From contig CM061069.1 of the NCBI GenBank assembly GCA_030762895.1, forward strand, positions 107,885,669 through 107,949,668: a stretch of DNA of 64,000 nucleotides, in the 5' to 3' direction. This document shows positions 33,514-45,768 of the stretch, piece by piece (positions within the stretch are counted from its first letter, which is position 1; every line of letters starts with the position of its first letter). The DNA comes from Sophora flavescens (Eukaryota; Streptophyta; Magnoliopsida; Fabales; Fabaceae). The position numbers and the translations under genes are program-made. Below the pieces are notes generated by a model. The model was not told where the DNA came from and ran no database searches. It saw nothing but the letters and a program-made list of their open reading frames with translations.

Positions 33514-35605
33514 GATTATATTAAACAAAATTTAAATATTTATTATAAAATTAATATTCAATAAATACTTTGCTCACAAATTGACGTTTTACAACAAGCT
33601 GACGATTCCAACAAAAAACGATTATTGTATACTATTTCGTATATATCAGTCAATCCTACCATCACAAGCAAATGAAACATCTCATTGAAGATTTTAATGT
33701 ACAAATCTGGTTTCTTCATTGTCATAATCACCCATTAGAAAACATTCTGCTCTCTAAAACATGATTAATTAACTGACGAATTATTTCCCACTATCTCAAA
33801 TTCTCAATTTGGTATCATTACCGTGTCAAGACCTTTATGGTGTATATTTCAGATCTCCACTGCCTTAAAAATATTCTTGATTTTGTTTTTTGGGCTGTCT
33901 ATTTGATTTTCTGCACCCATGCACCCCTTGCTTTTACTCTTTGTTTTTTTGGAATCCAGCAGCGTTAAAACTTTTAAGGGAGAGCTCTGCCGCCCTTGTG
34001 GTCCTATCCGACTTAAGGGATTAGTCTCCGCAGTTACGTGCGGAGGATATCCTGTGAAACCAAAAAAAGACTGTAAAATGAATCAAACTGATTAACCAAA
34101 TTGATGATCAAACAATGAACTTCCTTAGAATTTTCCTTTGATAATAATGATTTAGAACACAGAAGAAAATAAGACTCAGCTTATGTTGTGGAAAGGATGC
34201 ATGGTGGGTATAGACAAAGTTAATTAAAGCATACCCTTCAACTAAAATGTGCCCCTACAGCATGCCCCTAATGAAATACCTAACGCCAAATCATGGGCCC
34301 TGGTAGAGTCACGTCATGCATAAAGCTCCAATTTTGATGACAATCTTAGCTTTATCATCCCTTCAAAAAAGAGCATCACCTCCTTTCCTTCCCTTTGGTT
34401 GAGTTTTGAGCACCTAGATTTGCTAGGTTCTCGTCATATTTAATTTATTTAATTTTTTAATTCCTAATGGAGGGATCGTGATGTTTCTATTCTTTTTCCA
34501 CTTCATATTATAATCACATCTAATATATAATGGTTTATCCAATCTAACATAACCTATGTGGTTTCCTCTACTGCGGTGTAATTAAAGGGATACCCACCAA
34601 TGAACACTTTTTAAGTGCAACGAACGAACAAGATAAATATATAATTTAGGCATTAAACTATTGTCAAAAAAAAAAACATTAAACCAAATAATTTTGTCTT
34701 CATTATGTACCTTTCAGGTTTCAGCCATTGCCTAGCACCCAGGAAGAATTCCTATGCTTAAAAATCACATATCCTAGTGTCCTGTTTGGCAAAATAACAC
34801 ATATATTATTGCAAGTAGAATATTTATATTTATTATGTAAAAAAAGAATTTAAATTTGGTTTATTATCAATATAAATCTTTAATAGAAACTCACATCAAT
34901 ATAATAGATATTTTCAATTGTTGATAAAGTTTTTTTAAAAAAAATATATATATATTTATTGATGATGCAACATTTTTCATTATTACAAATTAAATTAAAT
35001 AAATCAACATAAAGTTGCCATGTTTACTGTAAAAGTAGTTATTTGATATTAGTGGCTGGTGCATAGCTATATGGTACAAGGCTTTTTCCCTATATATAAT
35101 CAGACTAGTCGAGTCACTCACTAATAAAATATGTCTAGCTTTATAGTTGTTTGTTGGATTTTCTCCCAGGTGCATGCATGAAACTAGCAAAACAAATTAT
35201 ATAGTAATAATTCATTTCCAAAAATAGTAAGTGAGTGCTGTGTCAGTGCATGTGTCACCTATATTGGTTAGCCGGACAAATAATTGAATCATAATTAATT
35301 GTCCCACACAAAAAAAGAATTCTATTTTTTGTTGTCTTTAATCAGATTATCATGTTATTAATCTCGTGAGTATTGTTGCAACCAGAAGGTCATTTCAACA
35401 ATTGCGTTTTTAGGATTTGAAGAAAGAATCTTATTAATTAATAAAAATAAAAGAGCTTATAAAAAAATAATAAAAATAAAAGAAGTCTAGTGTAAGTAAT
35501 TTAAAATTACTTCATTTAGATATGTCCAATGTGAGAAAAAAATTTCAAGGACTTAGGTACATGTTCAATGTGTAAATGTAATTACTCCTACAATTGTTTT
35601 AAAAC
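33514..35605. other. Spacer, no gene; one SINE-like fragment
   Basis: About 2.1 kb of AT-rich sequence. The only structured piece is 33958-34065, which reads gagctctgccgccc...gtggtcctatccgac...ttagtctccgcagt and looks like a dispersed short repeat, possibly a SINE, flanked by runs of T and A. I could not find its target duplication. No coding sequence was recognised. Confidence 0.45.
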
Positions 35606-35713
35606 GTGCAATTGTTTACAAATTTTTTTTTATCAAAAGGGGCTAAGCCCCAAACAAAGAAGTATTAAAATCCTCTAGGAAACAAAATACAAGAGGCATA
35701 AGCCCTTACAGCA

Positions 35714-36058
35714 TGTTAACTGTGTATTTATTAATTGATTAGTTAAAGTCTATTTTGACAGTTTTGTTAGTTAGCATCAGTTAGAGTTATTTACATGAGT
35801 TGGTTAGCTTTTCTCTTCAATAGCAAATGTATATAAATAGAACCTCATGTAACTAGAAGTTCAGTTGAATGAAATCAATTAAATCATTCACTCATTCACT
35901 TTGTGCGATTCTCTCTTTAATTTCTTGTCTCTAGTTCTTGGATAGCTTCAGTTGGAAGAAGCTTCAGTTCTGTGATTCTTGTTACTTCACTATGATCAAT
36001 TTGGATCACAATTTGGATCACGGTGTGATCAAGTTCTTCATCTTTTCACATTTCTACA
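35714..36058 (+). mobile_element. Small copia-type solo LTR in LINE 2
   Basis: 345 bp starting TGTTAACTG and ending TTTCTACA, with TATATAAATAGAAC (35829-35842), which would serve as a TATA box, and a downstream gaatgaaatcaat segment typical of short copia LTRs. Flanks are CAGCA and AAGCA, four of five bases equal. The LINE 3' end and RNase H are on either side. Orientation is inferred from the TATA box. Confidence 0.55.
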
Positions 36059-36061
36059 AAG

Positions 36062-36480
36062 CATTAGAAATAACACTAGGTGGAAAATCAAAAATCCTAA
36101 TCTGGTCGGAAAGGGACAAGCCAAACTTAGCTAAGGCATCTGCAACTTGGTTAGCTTTCCTTAGAATATGTTGCCACGAAATACTGTCAGAAACCAGGCT
36201 ATAATACGAATGAGTTCTGCGACAACCATTCGTGATTAAAAATCCAAAGCCACCTTAGAGTCAAAGAAAACTCTAATACAATGAAAGCCTCTGCTCCAAA
36301 CCAGCTTCAAACCATGCAAAATACCCCAAAGCTCAACTACTAAATAGAACACGAACCGAGATGGGCAGCAAAGCCAAGAATAAAATTTCCCACCTTATCA
36401 CGAACGACACCTTCACATGCAGCAAGACCTCCAGACTGAGTAACTGAGCCATCACAGTTAACATTTTGACAGTTAACAAT
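36062..36480 (-). pseudogene. LINE 2 RNase H remnant
   Basis: On the minus strand the sequence reads VNCDGSVTQSGG, AACEGVVRD, VELWGILHGL and later ADALAKFGLS, the motif order of the RNase H domain at the C-terminus of plant L1 ORF2. Stops interrupt it (for example after GSCSI). It retains the first catalytic Asp. The N-terminal 120 bp are included in the 408-bp tandem duplication. Confidence 0.75.
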
Positions 36481-36597
36481 TAACTGAGTAACTTAGGTGT
36501 GCAATTGTTTACATAAACCTAATTTTTAACATTTTGCTGGCATGGTTTGTAACACCCCGATTTTTGTATAAGGGTATATGTTACTATGGATGCCTAG

Positions 36598-36632
<35 letters not shown>

Positions 36633-37095
36633 ATTATTATTATTAATGTTAATGCAGTTAGTATTGTTATTTATATAATTGATAATGTAATTGTTATTAG
36701 TGTTGTAGTATTTTTTTTTTATACATTCATATATATATATATGGGGCAACTCTAGTGAGAGGAGTGTCTTATTGTGAGAGTGAGAGGATAAAATTTCCCA
36801 CCTTATCACGAACGACACCTTCACATGCAGCAAGACCTCCAGACTAAGTAACTGAGCCATCACAGTTAACATTTTGACAGTTAACAATTAACTGAGTAAC
36901 TTAGATGTGCAATTGTTTACATAAACCTAATTTTTAACATTTTACTGACATGGTTTGTAACACCCCGATTTTTATATAAGGGTATATGTTACTATGGATG
37001 CCTAGTTGTTGTTGTTGTTATTATTATTATTATTAATGTTAATGAAGTTAGTACTGTTATTTATATAATTGATAATGTAATTGTTATTAGTGTTG

Positions 37096-37140
<45 letters not shown>

Positions 37141-37195
37141 ACTCTAGTGAGAGGAGTGTCTTATTGTGAGAGTGAGAGCAACAAATCTGGTTCAT
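36380..37195. repeat. 408-bp tandem duplication spanning LINE 2, the start of element E and a MITE end
   Basis: Unit 1 (36380-36787) and unit 2 (36788-about 37195) match at a constant offset of 408 from LINE 2 sequence through E's TGGTT duplication and LTR start (36548 and 36956) into the microsatellite and the MITE left end. The units join at a short shared gataaaa/aataaaa word. The copying therefore happened after both E and the MITE had inserted. Confidence 0.9.
36597..36646. repeat. TTG/TTA trinucleotide microsatellite
   Basis: (TTG)n followed by (TTA)n just inside the LTR of E. Related tracts of different length are at about 37006-37033 and 43797-43862, which gives poly-valine or poly-asparagine artefact ORFs. 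Confidence 0.9.
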
Positions 37196-40100
37196 TAAAC
37201 CATACATGGATGGTCAGGATTAGAAGTTAGTTGGTGGTCATGTGATCATTTAAAAAAGTCACATGATTTTACGTTCTAATCTTGACCATTCATGTATGAT
37301 TCAAAGGTCCAGATTTACTCCTCTTATCTCTCATAATAAGACACTCCTCTTGAGACACCCCGTTGTGCCCCATTGTATTATTACATTAAAACCTTAATAT
37401 TTATTTACTTAATCGCGCTCTTACTGTTGAAAATACGTAAAAATTAAAACTTAAATAATAATCATATAACTTATGCATATATAAAACACACCAAAACTAT
37501 ATTACATAAATACACACATAATTATTCTTTATTTTACACAACACGGTTTAGGGTATCCTCTCAGTAGGATCCCACACCGGTACTTATTTATACAAACATG
37601 CTTATAACTAACTGAAAGCAAGAAACGTCTTATATGACTCACTGGCCCTAAACTTACTACGCTACATTATCAGGATCAGTAGATGGTTCTTAACGTCGAC
37701 TTCATACTGAACGTCGTTCAATTCTTCAACAATCTCCGTTTCGTATGGGGTTCCATCCATCTCCTCAGCAACATATTCGTTCATCTGGTCTTCTAACGTA
37801 ACAAAGTAGACATACACAAAAAAATACAGAAATAGGGAGATAAGAAACAGTTCTATCATCATAAGTGGAAAAGATTCATAGCATATAATACAATAATAGT
37901 CACAAACATGCATCATTCAAAATCAACAATCATCCTCAATTCAATATATCATCCTCTACCCTTCAACTCATGCAACTAGACCTTTATGCTGATGTGGCCA
38001 CTACTACTCCTGTCACACATCCCTCGTTAGGGATGCCAGTCAGTCGCCCAAGTGACACGTTCCCCACGCCGGTGCACATTCTTATCCATGGTAAGAATGC
38101 TCATGCAAAGCAATGACACTATAGCTGCAATCGTATCGTTGGTGCACACCCTGATTCTCTCTCTCACTCTGTCAAGGGTGCTCATGCAAAGCAATGACAC
38201 TATAGCTGCACAACTTAAATTCTAATTTGGAACGGTCTACAAGAACTTCGGACCTCGTGTATCTCAAATACACGGTTATGAACAACAATGCAACACATGA
38301 TTCTCACTGACTTTTATCAATAACAACCTAGTACCTCAAGCTTTTCCTCATATCCTCCACTTACATTCTATATCACATCACTTTTATAAAATAATAGCAA
38401 GGCACATCTAATTCATATTCAAAACTCTCACCCAAACAATCATCTCCCGAACAACATATATCCTTCCTTAAAATCAACTAAGCAATTTATCAAACCAGCA
38501 GATCATGCATAACACAATATCAACAAAATATTCAAATATCATAAAATATCACATATAGCAAATTATCACAACCAACATATCACAATCAACTCAAATAAGT
38601 AATAAATAAAGCCAAACATCCTCAATATCATAAAATCAACCTTAATGTCGATAAACCTACAATCCCCGAATCACCATTTGTTTTACAGAAAAGGTTTTCA
38701 ATGTGATTTTGGTCTTGTCGATTACTCGACTTCTAGTAGGGTTTAGGTCGCCCTACACCATTATTATAAATTATATGCTACTTATCGGTTCCGACGATAG
38801 GATGATTCTTTCCCCCACCTGAGTTAGCACCGGAAACACGTACACGACGATCCTCGTTATCCCGCCACGAGTTAACACAACCACCTTCATTCAAACAACA
38901 TAACTATAATAAATCAACTAACAACCATCTATGACATTTTAGGGCTAGGTTCGGCCAAGACTTAGAAAATAGGTTTAGGATTATCTTCTTAATGCTATCT
39001 TTTGGATCCTAGTTACTAGAGTCTTAACTAACATAGATTACTTATTACAAGACTAAAATTTGAAACAAAATCCTCTAACCTTTAGGGTTAGGGTTTCGGC
39101 CCATATTAGGAAAATAGGCTAGGAAATTTAGTTGGATTCAATCTCTTGGATAATGAAAGTGGAAGACATCACAAGATCATAGAAATTGGTTTCACATTAA
39201 AAGGATTTTTCTACAATTTTCTAGAATTATTTGAAGTTCTAGATCTAGGAATGGAAAAATATGATTCATGGCATAAACATGATAAATACATGAATATGAA
39301 AGCTTATATGATCAAGGAGATGAGCTTTTACCTCTTGAAGATTGAAGAAATGAAGAAAATGATCAACCTTCACTATGTTGAAAACTGGACAGCTTGAGGG
39401 TGTGATGGTATTGTGAGTGTATCTCACAATATACTCATCCAAAAATTACGAACTTTGGCTTGATAGAAAGATAAGAAGAAATGGAACAACTTTGGTGTTT
39501 AAGGTTTCATTTGGTTCGGATCATAACAGGGGTGAAAAGGGACTTCTTTCTGCTGTTTCGTGGGTTGCTGAGAATTCTGGGCAGTTTCTGTATTTTGAGC
39601 CTTTCTCCCAATCCACTTATCCGTTTTTGATGATCTTTAGCTTGTTGGAAAGAAGAGAGAAAGAGGAACAACTTTTATGTTGAGTGTTTTCCGAGTTTCA
39701 GAAAGGAAGAGGGTCATATGTTTGGTGGGAATTCGGTGTTCTTAGGGTTTTGTAACTTAGTTGGTGGGGAAGATGAAGAGAATGAAGAAGATGAGTGAAA
39801 TGATGAGGGAGGCCACGGTTTTGGGGTATTTATAGGAGTAATCTTATGCCTTGTTTGGTTAAAAGGAATTGGTTTAATGGGTTTTGTGATTATTAAATTA
39901 ATATAAGCTTAACTAAGGTTATAATTAACTTAACTAAGGTTATAATTAACTTAACTAAGGTTATTTTGGCTAACCATGGTTAATAATATGTGGCTCACAT
40001 TTGATGGAGGTGTGGCTGATTTTGGGCCACACAAAATGACTCACCAATGAGTCATCGATCTTATCCATAGCGGTTCCGGAAATTAAAATCCGTGACTCAG

Positions 40101-40822
40101 TCGTTTACCCGATTTCGATTTTGAGAGGAAAATAATGAAACGAAAGCAAAATGAAATAGGTAATATTTATTGGAGGTGGATGCACGAAATTGGAGAGATG
40201 TGGGGAGGTTTTCAACCACGTAAAATGAGTGGTTAAGAGTGCGTAGATGCGTCTTGTTAATACCGCGAAAGCTTGGGGGTATTTTGGTCTTTTTACCTAA
40301 ATGTCATGATTACTTGCATTTAATGCTCATAAATGCTTAGTGACTCATCCTCCATGAGTCATCATGTATGACTCATTGTCCCGATCTCTTGACGGGTTTT
40401 TCCGCACTTCCTTCTCGACTCGTCGGTTTTCCGATTAGGGTTTTACGCCCGTAAAAAGCGTAATATTTTATTTTCGGTTGAAAATTTTCAAAACAACCAA
40501 ACTCGTTAGAAATATGATTTAAATATAAACCATTTCGTTTCACGAGTCAAAATTAGGTTTTTCGCTCAAGTAAAATTATCTTGTCGGTGAAAACGAGCAG
40601 GGTTCCGTCTGAATTTTCAACCCAAATTTTTATCGTAAGCTTCTACCCTAAAATAGAATATGGATATGATTTTTATTTCATAAAAATCAATCTCCATGAA
40701 CTCGTATAAAAATATAAATAAATACATTTATACCGGTTAATACAGTGAAAATATTTTTACTGAAAAAATAAAAATCGGAAAATAAAAAGTAGGGTGTTAC
40801 ACCTCTCACTTGAGTTGCTCCC
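37137..40822. mobile_element. MITE split by a solo LTR
   Basis: About 230 bp once the solo LTR is removed. Its ends are inverted repeats of about 40 bp: GGCAACTCTAGTGAGAGG at the left, and the complement of CCTCTCACTTGAGTTGCTCC at the right. Both continue into gtgtcttatt(g/a)tgagag. It sits inside an AT microsatellite, so its target duplication cannot be read. The interior contains an inverted pair (catacatggatggtcagg / cttgaccattcatgtatg). The left 45 bp occur a second time at 36741-36787 through the tandem duplication. Confidence 0.75.
37351..40801 (-). mobile_element. Gypsy solo LTR, 3.45 kb
   Basis: On the minus strand it starts TGTAACACCCTAC at 40801 and ends GGGGTGTCTCA at 37351. CCTCT flanks it on both sides (37346-37350 and 40802-40806), and removing it restores the MITE's terminal repeat. 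No interior is present, so it arose by LTR-LTR recombination. It contains a short tandem repeat at about 38050-38215 (ggtgcaca...gctcatgcaaagcaatgacactatagctgca, twice). Frames at 39146-39683 look like chance. Confidence 0.9.
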
Positions 40823-40830
40823 TATATATA

Positions 40831-40851
40831 TATGTGTGTGTGTGTGTGTGT
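40831..40851. repeat. TA/TG dinucleotide microsatellite
   Basis: Continuation of the microsatellite into which the MITE inserted. The counterpart in the 3' LTR is a much longer run at 56534-56610. Confidence 0.85.
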
Positions 40852-42444
40852 TATATTAAATATGATAATGTATATTTTAATATATGATTATTTGCATTAA
40901 TATGAGATTGTGTTCCTTAATGTGTGATCTTATATGGATATATGATTTTATATGTTAATATTTAATATGAGTTTTTATCAATAATAAGTTATTAAGAAAG
41001 ATATTATGAGATATCGTGTGATTTAGTATTTAAATCGAGATAGTGTATCTCTTAGGCTTTAGTCCCTTAATCAATCAGATTTGAGTCCTTATTAATATAG
41101 GAGAATCCTCTTTTTGATTATCTCTTAAGATCTTGTCATAATCTCCTAAGGAGATCTAAAATAACTACCAAATTCGTCTCTAAACTTCCATCGCACTTTT
41201 CACAATCCTAGAGTCTGATTTAGGATTCGATCATTAGACATTAATCTGTAGATATTTCTCTAAGCTTTCTAATGACACTAAGAACGCCTCATTCGGAAAC
41301 TTGTAACTCAAGTTATGGTCAAAATACCGATCTGTATACAGTTTGGCCTGAAATAGGAGCCCGTTATGCCCTAACTTGTATTTATACCATAATACTTGAC
41401 CTAAACCCTATTTCTCACATTGCTAAACTCATAATAGCTGCCTCTCTTCATCTTTCTTAGTTTTCCCTTAAACCTCTTGAAGTTCTTGGAGTTTGTGAGT
41501 TTGTTTGGGAGAGAAGTTATGCGTGTTAGCATCGTTTAATGCTAGAGGAACTTGTCGAGCCGCTCGAGGGAACGTATCTAGTTTGCCAACATTATCGTTT
41601 TGGGAATCTTCATACCAGGTATGGGGAGAAGGAATAGTATTGACATATAGGCGTTGGGGGTAGCGTAAGATGAAGGGTTAACCAATGACCCTGTCATATG
41701 TTGTTTGTCTATTCGATGTTAATTGATGTATGTATGATATGATTCTAATATTAATGACATGCTTTAATTATTGTACTGTTTGATGTTAATTGTTGATGAT
41801 GTATGATTGGATGTTATTGATATGCCCAATTGAGTATGATGTTTTGTGATACCATGTATGTTTATGATGATGATAATGCTATTATGATGATGATGATGTT
41901 GTTGTTGTGATAATGATGAGACTGTTATGATAATGATGATGATGTGGTTCTCTGTATGAGTGTTGATTGTTGTGGATGTTAATGCCAACAATGACGTTAA
42001 TAAGACTCTAACCAATTAATAGGGCTTATTATTGATGTTAAGACCTTAGAAGAGATGTTAATAAAAATGAATGCATTTAAGGGATGTTTTCCCAATTTGT
42101 TCATAAGACATGAATATAGTATGAGAGGCAAGGTTATGTTCATAGGGCTTAGTCAAAGACCCTAGGATTGATTAGCAGTGTTTTAGGGATGTTAGTATTG
42201 AAGCTGGAAGTAAAAGACATGTGAACAATTAAAGGTAATGAAATTGATGGTTGATGGTGTATCTTAAACCAATAGGTTTGATCTTCGAATGCCCTAGGAA
42301 AATTAGTAAGGGTTGTTCAACCCTCTTAACAGTTCGCACACCCATGCTGAGGGTTAAGAAGGGGTGTTTCACCCCAAACGCTTCTAATAATGAAGAAGAC
42401 ACCAAACCATGTAAAGACAAGCTAGATAACTTAAAGATAATAAT

Positions 42445-42905
42445 GTACATTGGTAGCCGAGTGGCCAATGGGACCTTGATGCTTAATCGTCAAGTGTTGA
42501 GCTTTGGTGCTTGTGGGCCAGAGTGTTAATAATTAAATGGAAAGATGTTGTTCTGTACCTTGGTAGCCAAGTGGCCAAGGGGGCCTCGATAGCCGAGTGG
42601 TCGAGGTGTTGAGCTCTGGTGCTTATTGGCCGGAGTGTTGTTGTTTTGTACCTTGGTAGCCGAGTGACCAAAGGGGACTTGATGCATAATGTCAACGTGT
42701 TGTTAATTAAAAGATATTGGACCTTGGTAGTCCCGTGGCCAAGGGGGCCTTGATGCTTAAGGGTCAATGTGTTGAGCTCTGGTGCTTTTTGGCCAGAGTG
42801 TAAGTGAAAAGATTATGTGATAAACGATTAAAGACTAAAGATGAAAGATAATGTCGATGATGATGATGAACTTGGGTAGCCGATTGGCCCAAGCGGAGGT
42901 GGTGA
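42445..42905 (+). repeat. Minisatellite of tRNA box-A-like units in E 5' LTR
   Basis: Six diverged copies of a word close to GGTAGCCGAGTGGCCAAGG, near 42452, 42562, 42590, 42654, 42725 and 42876, alternate with gtgttgagctctggtgc segments, giving units of about 60-110 bp. The 3' LTR has the same array at 58270-58740. The core resembles the A box of leucine and serine tRNAs (GCCGAGTGG), but no B box follows. Confidence 0.8.
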
Positions 42906-42986
42906 TTGTTGATTGTGCGCTGTGTTGCTCATTCATGCATTGGAGTAGTGGAATAGCGTTGCATCGCTTAACATACCTTGTTTGGA

Positions 42987-42991
<5 letters not shown>

Positions 42992-43039
<48 letters not shown>
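42992..43039. repeat. (TA)n microsatellite in E 5' LTR
   Basis: 24 or so TA units. The matching place in the 3' LTR (59003-59067) is also an AT repeat but preceded by an extra 190-bp insert. Confidence 0.95.
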
Positions 43040-43043
<4 letters not shown>

Positions 43044-43490
43044 AGATGATTTTGTTTGATATGCTATGTTTATATGATGCATGTTCATCTTGCTAACTGC
43101 TTCCATGCCATTATGTTGATATATATGTTTCTTACTTCCCATCTTTTGTTGTTTGATGCATGTATCTTTTTGGATATGCAGAGGACGATGAGCAGCTTGC
43201 TGAGAAGTGACTCTGAGGAGCCGCTACTCATAGTTTAGTTTAAGTTTGTTTATCCGAGTTGTTTATCGAATTGGTTATATCAGCTCTATAATGTGACATC
43301 GGGGTTGGGTTCGTTATATGTTTCCTATTATGTTTCTTTTAAACAATGTTTTATTTTATCCATGTTGAAGTTATGATACAATGCGGCAACCTTTGCCTGT
43401 TTTTTTATTATTATGATATAATATGCATGTGTTCTCTTTCTTTTATATATTTTACGTTTTATGAATACATGCGGGGTAGAGGATGTCACA

Positions 43491-43746
43491 TTTAGTGGTA
43501 TCAGAGCAGTTCGACCCTGTCCGGACGTGGTATGAGTCTGTCGCCAGTCTTCTGTGTGTTTTGTTTGAATTATCTATACTTGTTATAGATAATAATGCTT
43601 TAGTGTTAAGAACCTTTAGTTCTTCCTGTTTAGTAGGAGCCTCTGAGTCCAAGAACTCAACCCAAGGTATGAGCTTAATTGGTGAAAGTTACCCAATTAA
43701 GGTGATAGAAATTTCGAGGACGAAATTCTTATAAGGGGGGTGGAAT
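43491..43746 (+). mobile_element. Element E interior: primer site and polypurine tract only
   Basis: TGGTATCAGAGC at 43496-43507 is a perfect tRNA-iMet primer site five bases after the LTR. The last 45 bp, ending ggggggtggaat, form the polypurine tract next to the 3' LTR. The 190 bp between hold no domain. Either the coding region was deleted or this is an established small-interior derivative. Confidence 0.85.
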
Positions 43747-45768
43747 TGTAACACCTCGATTTTTTTATAAGGGTATATGTTACTATGGATGCCTAGTTGT
43801 TGTTGTTGTTGTTCTTGTTATTATTATTGTTATTATTATTATTGTTGTTGTTGTTGTTGTTATTAATGTTAATTGTAAAACCCCTTGGGCATTACCTTGT
43901 AAACAAGTGCGGAAATAAATTAAAAAGAAATTTTCTAGTTGCTTTCGAAAATTTATTTACTTTAAGTCAGAAAACTGGGGTATAAAATTTTTCCTGCTGT
44001 TACGGTAAAACTTAAACCTATTTTAAAAATAATAACACCACATTTTCATCTATCATTGTATAAATTCTGGTCATATATATAAAATTTATCATATGACCCA
44101 AAACCTAAGCCGTGACCGGCGCACAGACTTACAAACCTAGCCTGGCAAGCCAATTTATATTAGAAATGTAGTTGAATAAAAAGCTAGAATTTTTTTTTTT
44201 ACAAAATTTTTGACAAAGTCTCCTCTGTAATTCCAACATCCCAAAATAAACACTAGCTGAAATATCCCCGAGTGAAACTGAAAACCTCTTCTGCACCTTC
44301 TGTACGCGTGTACCAAGGTACAACAGCAAAACCAGAAAAACGGATACATGCAAGGGTGAGATACTAATATATGGATTTGATCAATATACGGATTTGCATA
44401 ATCACATGATTAGATTGCCCCTTGCTTAGAGTATGCATCCAATTGTGAGAACTTTGTGCCAAACAAATTGAGACAGTGAATTTTTAAACCCAATTTTTGT
44501 ATTCTTGTGATAGGCTAAAAATAAAAATACTTGAGATGATCTTCTGATAATTGATAATTAACATGTGGTTCTTTATATTTGTGTTTCTCATTGATTTTAA
44601 ACTACTAAATGTAAGATTTTTTGAGCCTAAAAGGGGTACTCACGAAATCTACCCTATTGTTTGTGATTGAGTGTTTTATTCCTCTTGGATTGTATTCTCT
44701 AGAACTTGACTTGAAACCGTTTTGAAACTTCAAAATTTTTGAAAACATATTTGAAAATAATTGAGGCACTAGATATTTTTCTGGCCTTCTGAGCTTTGAC
44801 CGATTAAATGCTACCCCTTAGTTGCCCTATTTTGATCCTAATAGAATAAAATGCTTTTCTTGGTACCTTGATTTATTTTGATGAATGATGCTTGGTAAGA
44901 GACCTTTTAAAGTATTGCATAAAGGGTAAAAAGGTGGTTTGAAAAATAAATTGTAGGATGAAAAAGTTAGAAAATTTTTTCTCTTAAGTTGGAAATCTCC
45001 CTTTCTCCAAATAAAATAAAATAAAATAAACAAAAAAATGGAGAAGGGGATGAGAAAAAGAAAGTGAGAAATAAAAAATTAAAAATAAAAAGGAAGAAAG
45101 AAAGAACGGTGGAAAAGTGAATTAAAGCCCAAAAAGGTATTTTAGAAGGTTGTCATGCTTTGCATTGTTTGATATTTTGTTTAGCCTTCTTGAATTTTCT
45201 CTTTCTTGGTTTCCCCACCTAACGATTAATCCCATGGCCCCATTACAACCAAAATAAAAGACCTCTTGATTCTTATGGGTTTTTATTAATAAAGTAGAGA
45301 TTTGGTTAATAGTCAAGCTTATGGTAGAATACCTTCCTTGAGAAAATTGAGTGAATTGTCAAATGTCCCTAAACACTTGAGTGAGGTGAGAAGAGTGCCC
45401 GAATTAGTGAGAGGTATGAATTTAGGGAACCTAAGCTTCTAATTGGACTTGAAATTGATTGTCTCTTGGTTACTTATTTGGATATGCCTGTTACTTGGAT
45501 TTATTACTCGGGTTCTTGGTTCGCTGCCCATGCTCTGATTGTTTATCTTGTCTGGCCTTGGTTATTGCTTGAGGAGCAAAATCTTAAGCTTGGGTTAGTT
45601 TGATGAGTGTGATTACACCTCATATTTCTTTATCGTATTGCATGTATTTTTCATGTAGTTTATGCATTTTTAATTTGATTTTTGTTAGTTTTTACCTTGG
45701 AACGGGTAAGGTGGTTTTGTGGTATTTTTGTGCAGGAATTGAAGAATAAAATGCTCAGGACCAGTTAT

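Larger units (their letters stand above)
35621..36498 (-). mobile_element. LINE 2: short 5'-truncated LINE with a nested solo LTR
   Basis: The 15-bp duplication GTGCAATTGTTTACA flanks it (35606-35620 and 36499-36513). On the minus strand it ends with gggcttagccccttttgat and A-run, the typical 3' end of plant LINEs. Only the RNase H part and 3' end remain, about 0.5 kb, plus the inserted LTR at 35714-36058. Confidence 0.85.
36548..43490 (+). mobile_element. Element E 5' LTR with tandem duplication, MITE and solo LTR inside
   Basis: It starts TGTAACACCCCG, followed by a TTG/TTA-rich microsatellite. Uninterrupted E sequence resumes at about 40823 after the MITE and solo LTR. From there it matches 56610-59539 in order: tcgagccgctcgaggg, the box-A-like minisatellite, an AT repeat, gaggagccgctactcatag, and an end in GATGTCACA. 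The ORFs in this stretch are repeats, not genes. Confidence 0.88.

Noticed and set aside
42445..42905. tRNA genes or a CRISPR-like array
   Set aside because: Box-A-like cores repeat but there is no B box, acceptor stem or cloverleaf. Units are diverged and irregular, and this is a eukaryotic LTR.
42851..43142. Frames containing YIYIYIYI
   Set aside because: They are translations of the (TA)n microsatellite.
43797..43985. Leucine-rich frame that looks like a signal peptide or membrane segment
   Set aside because: It is the translation of a TTG/TTA microsatellite running into LTR D.
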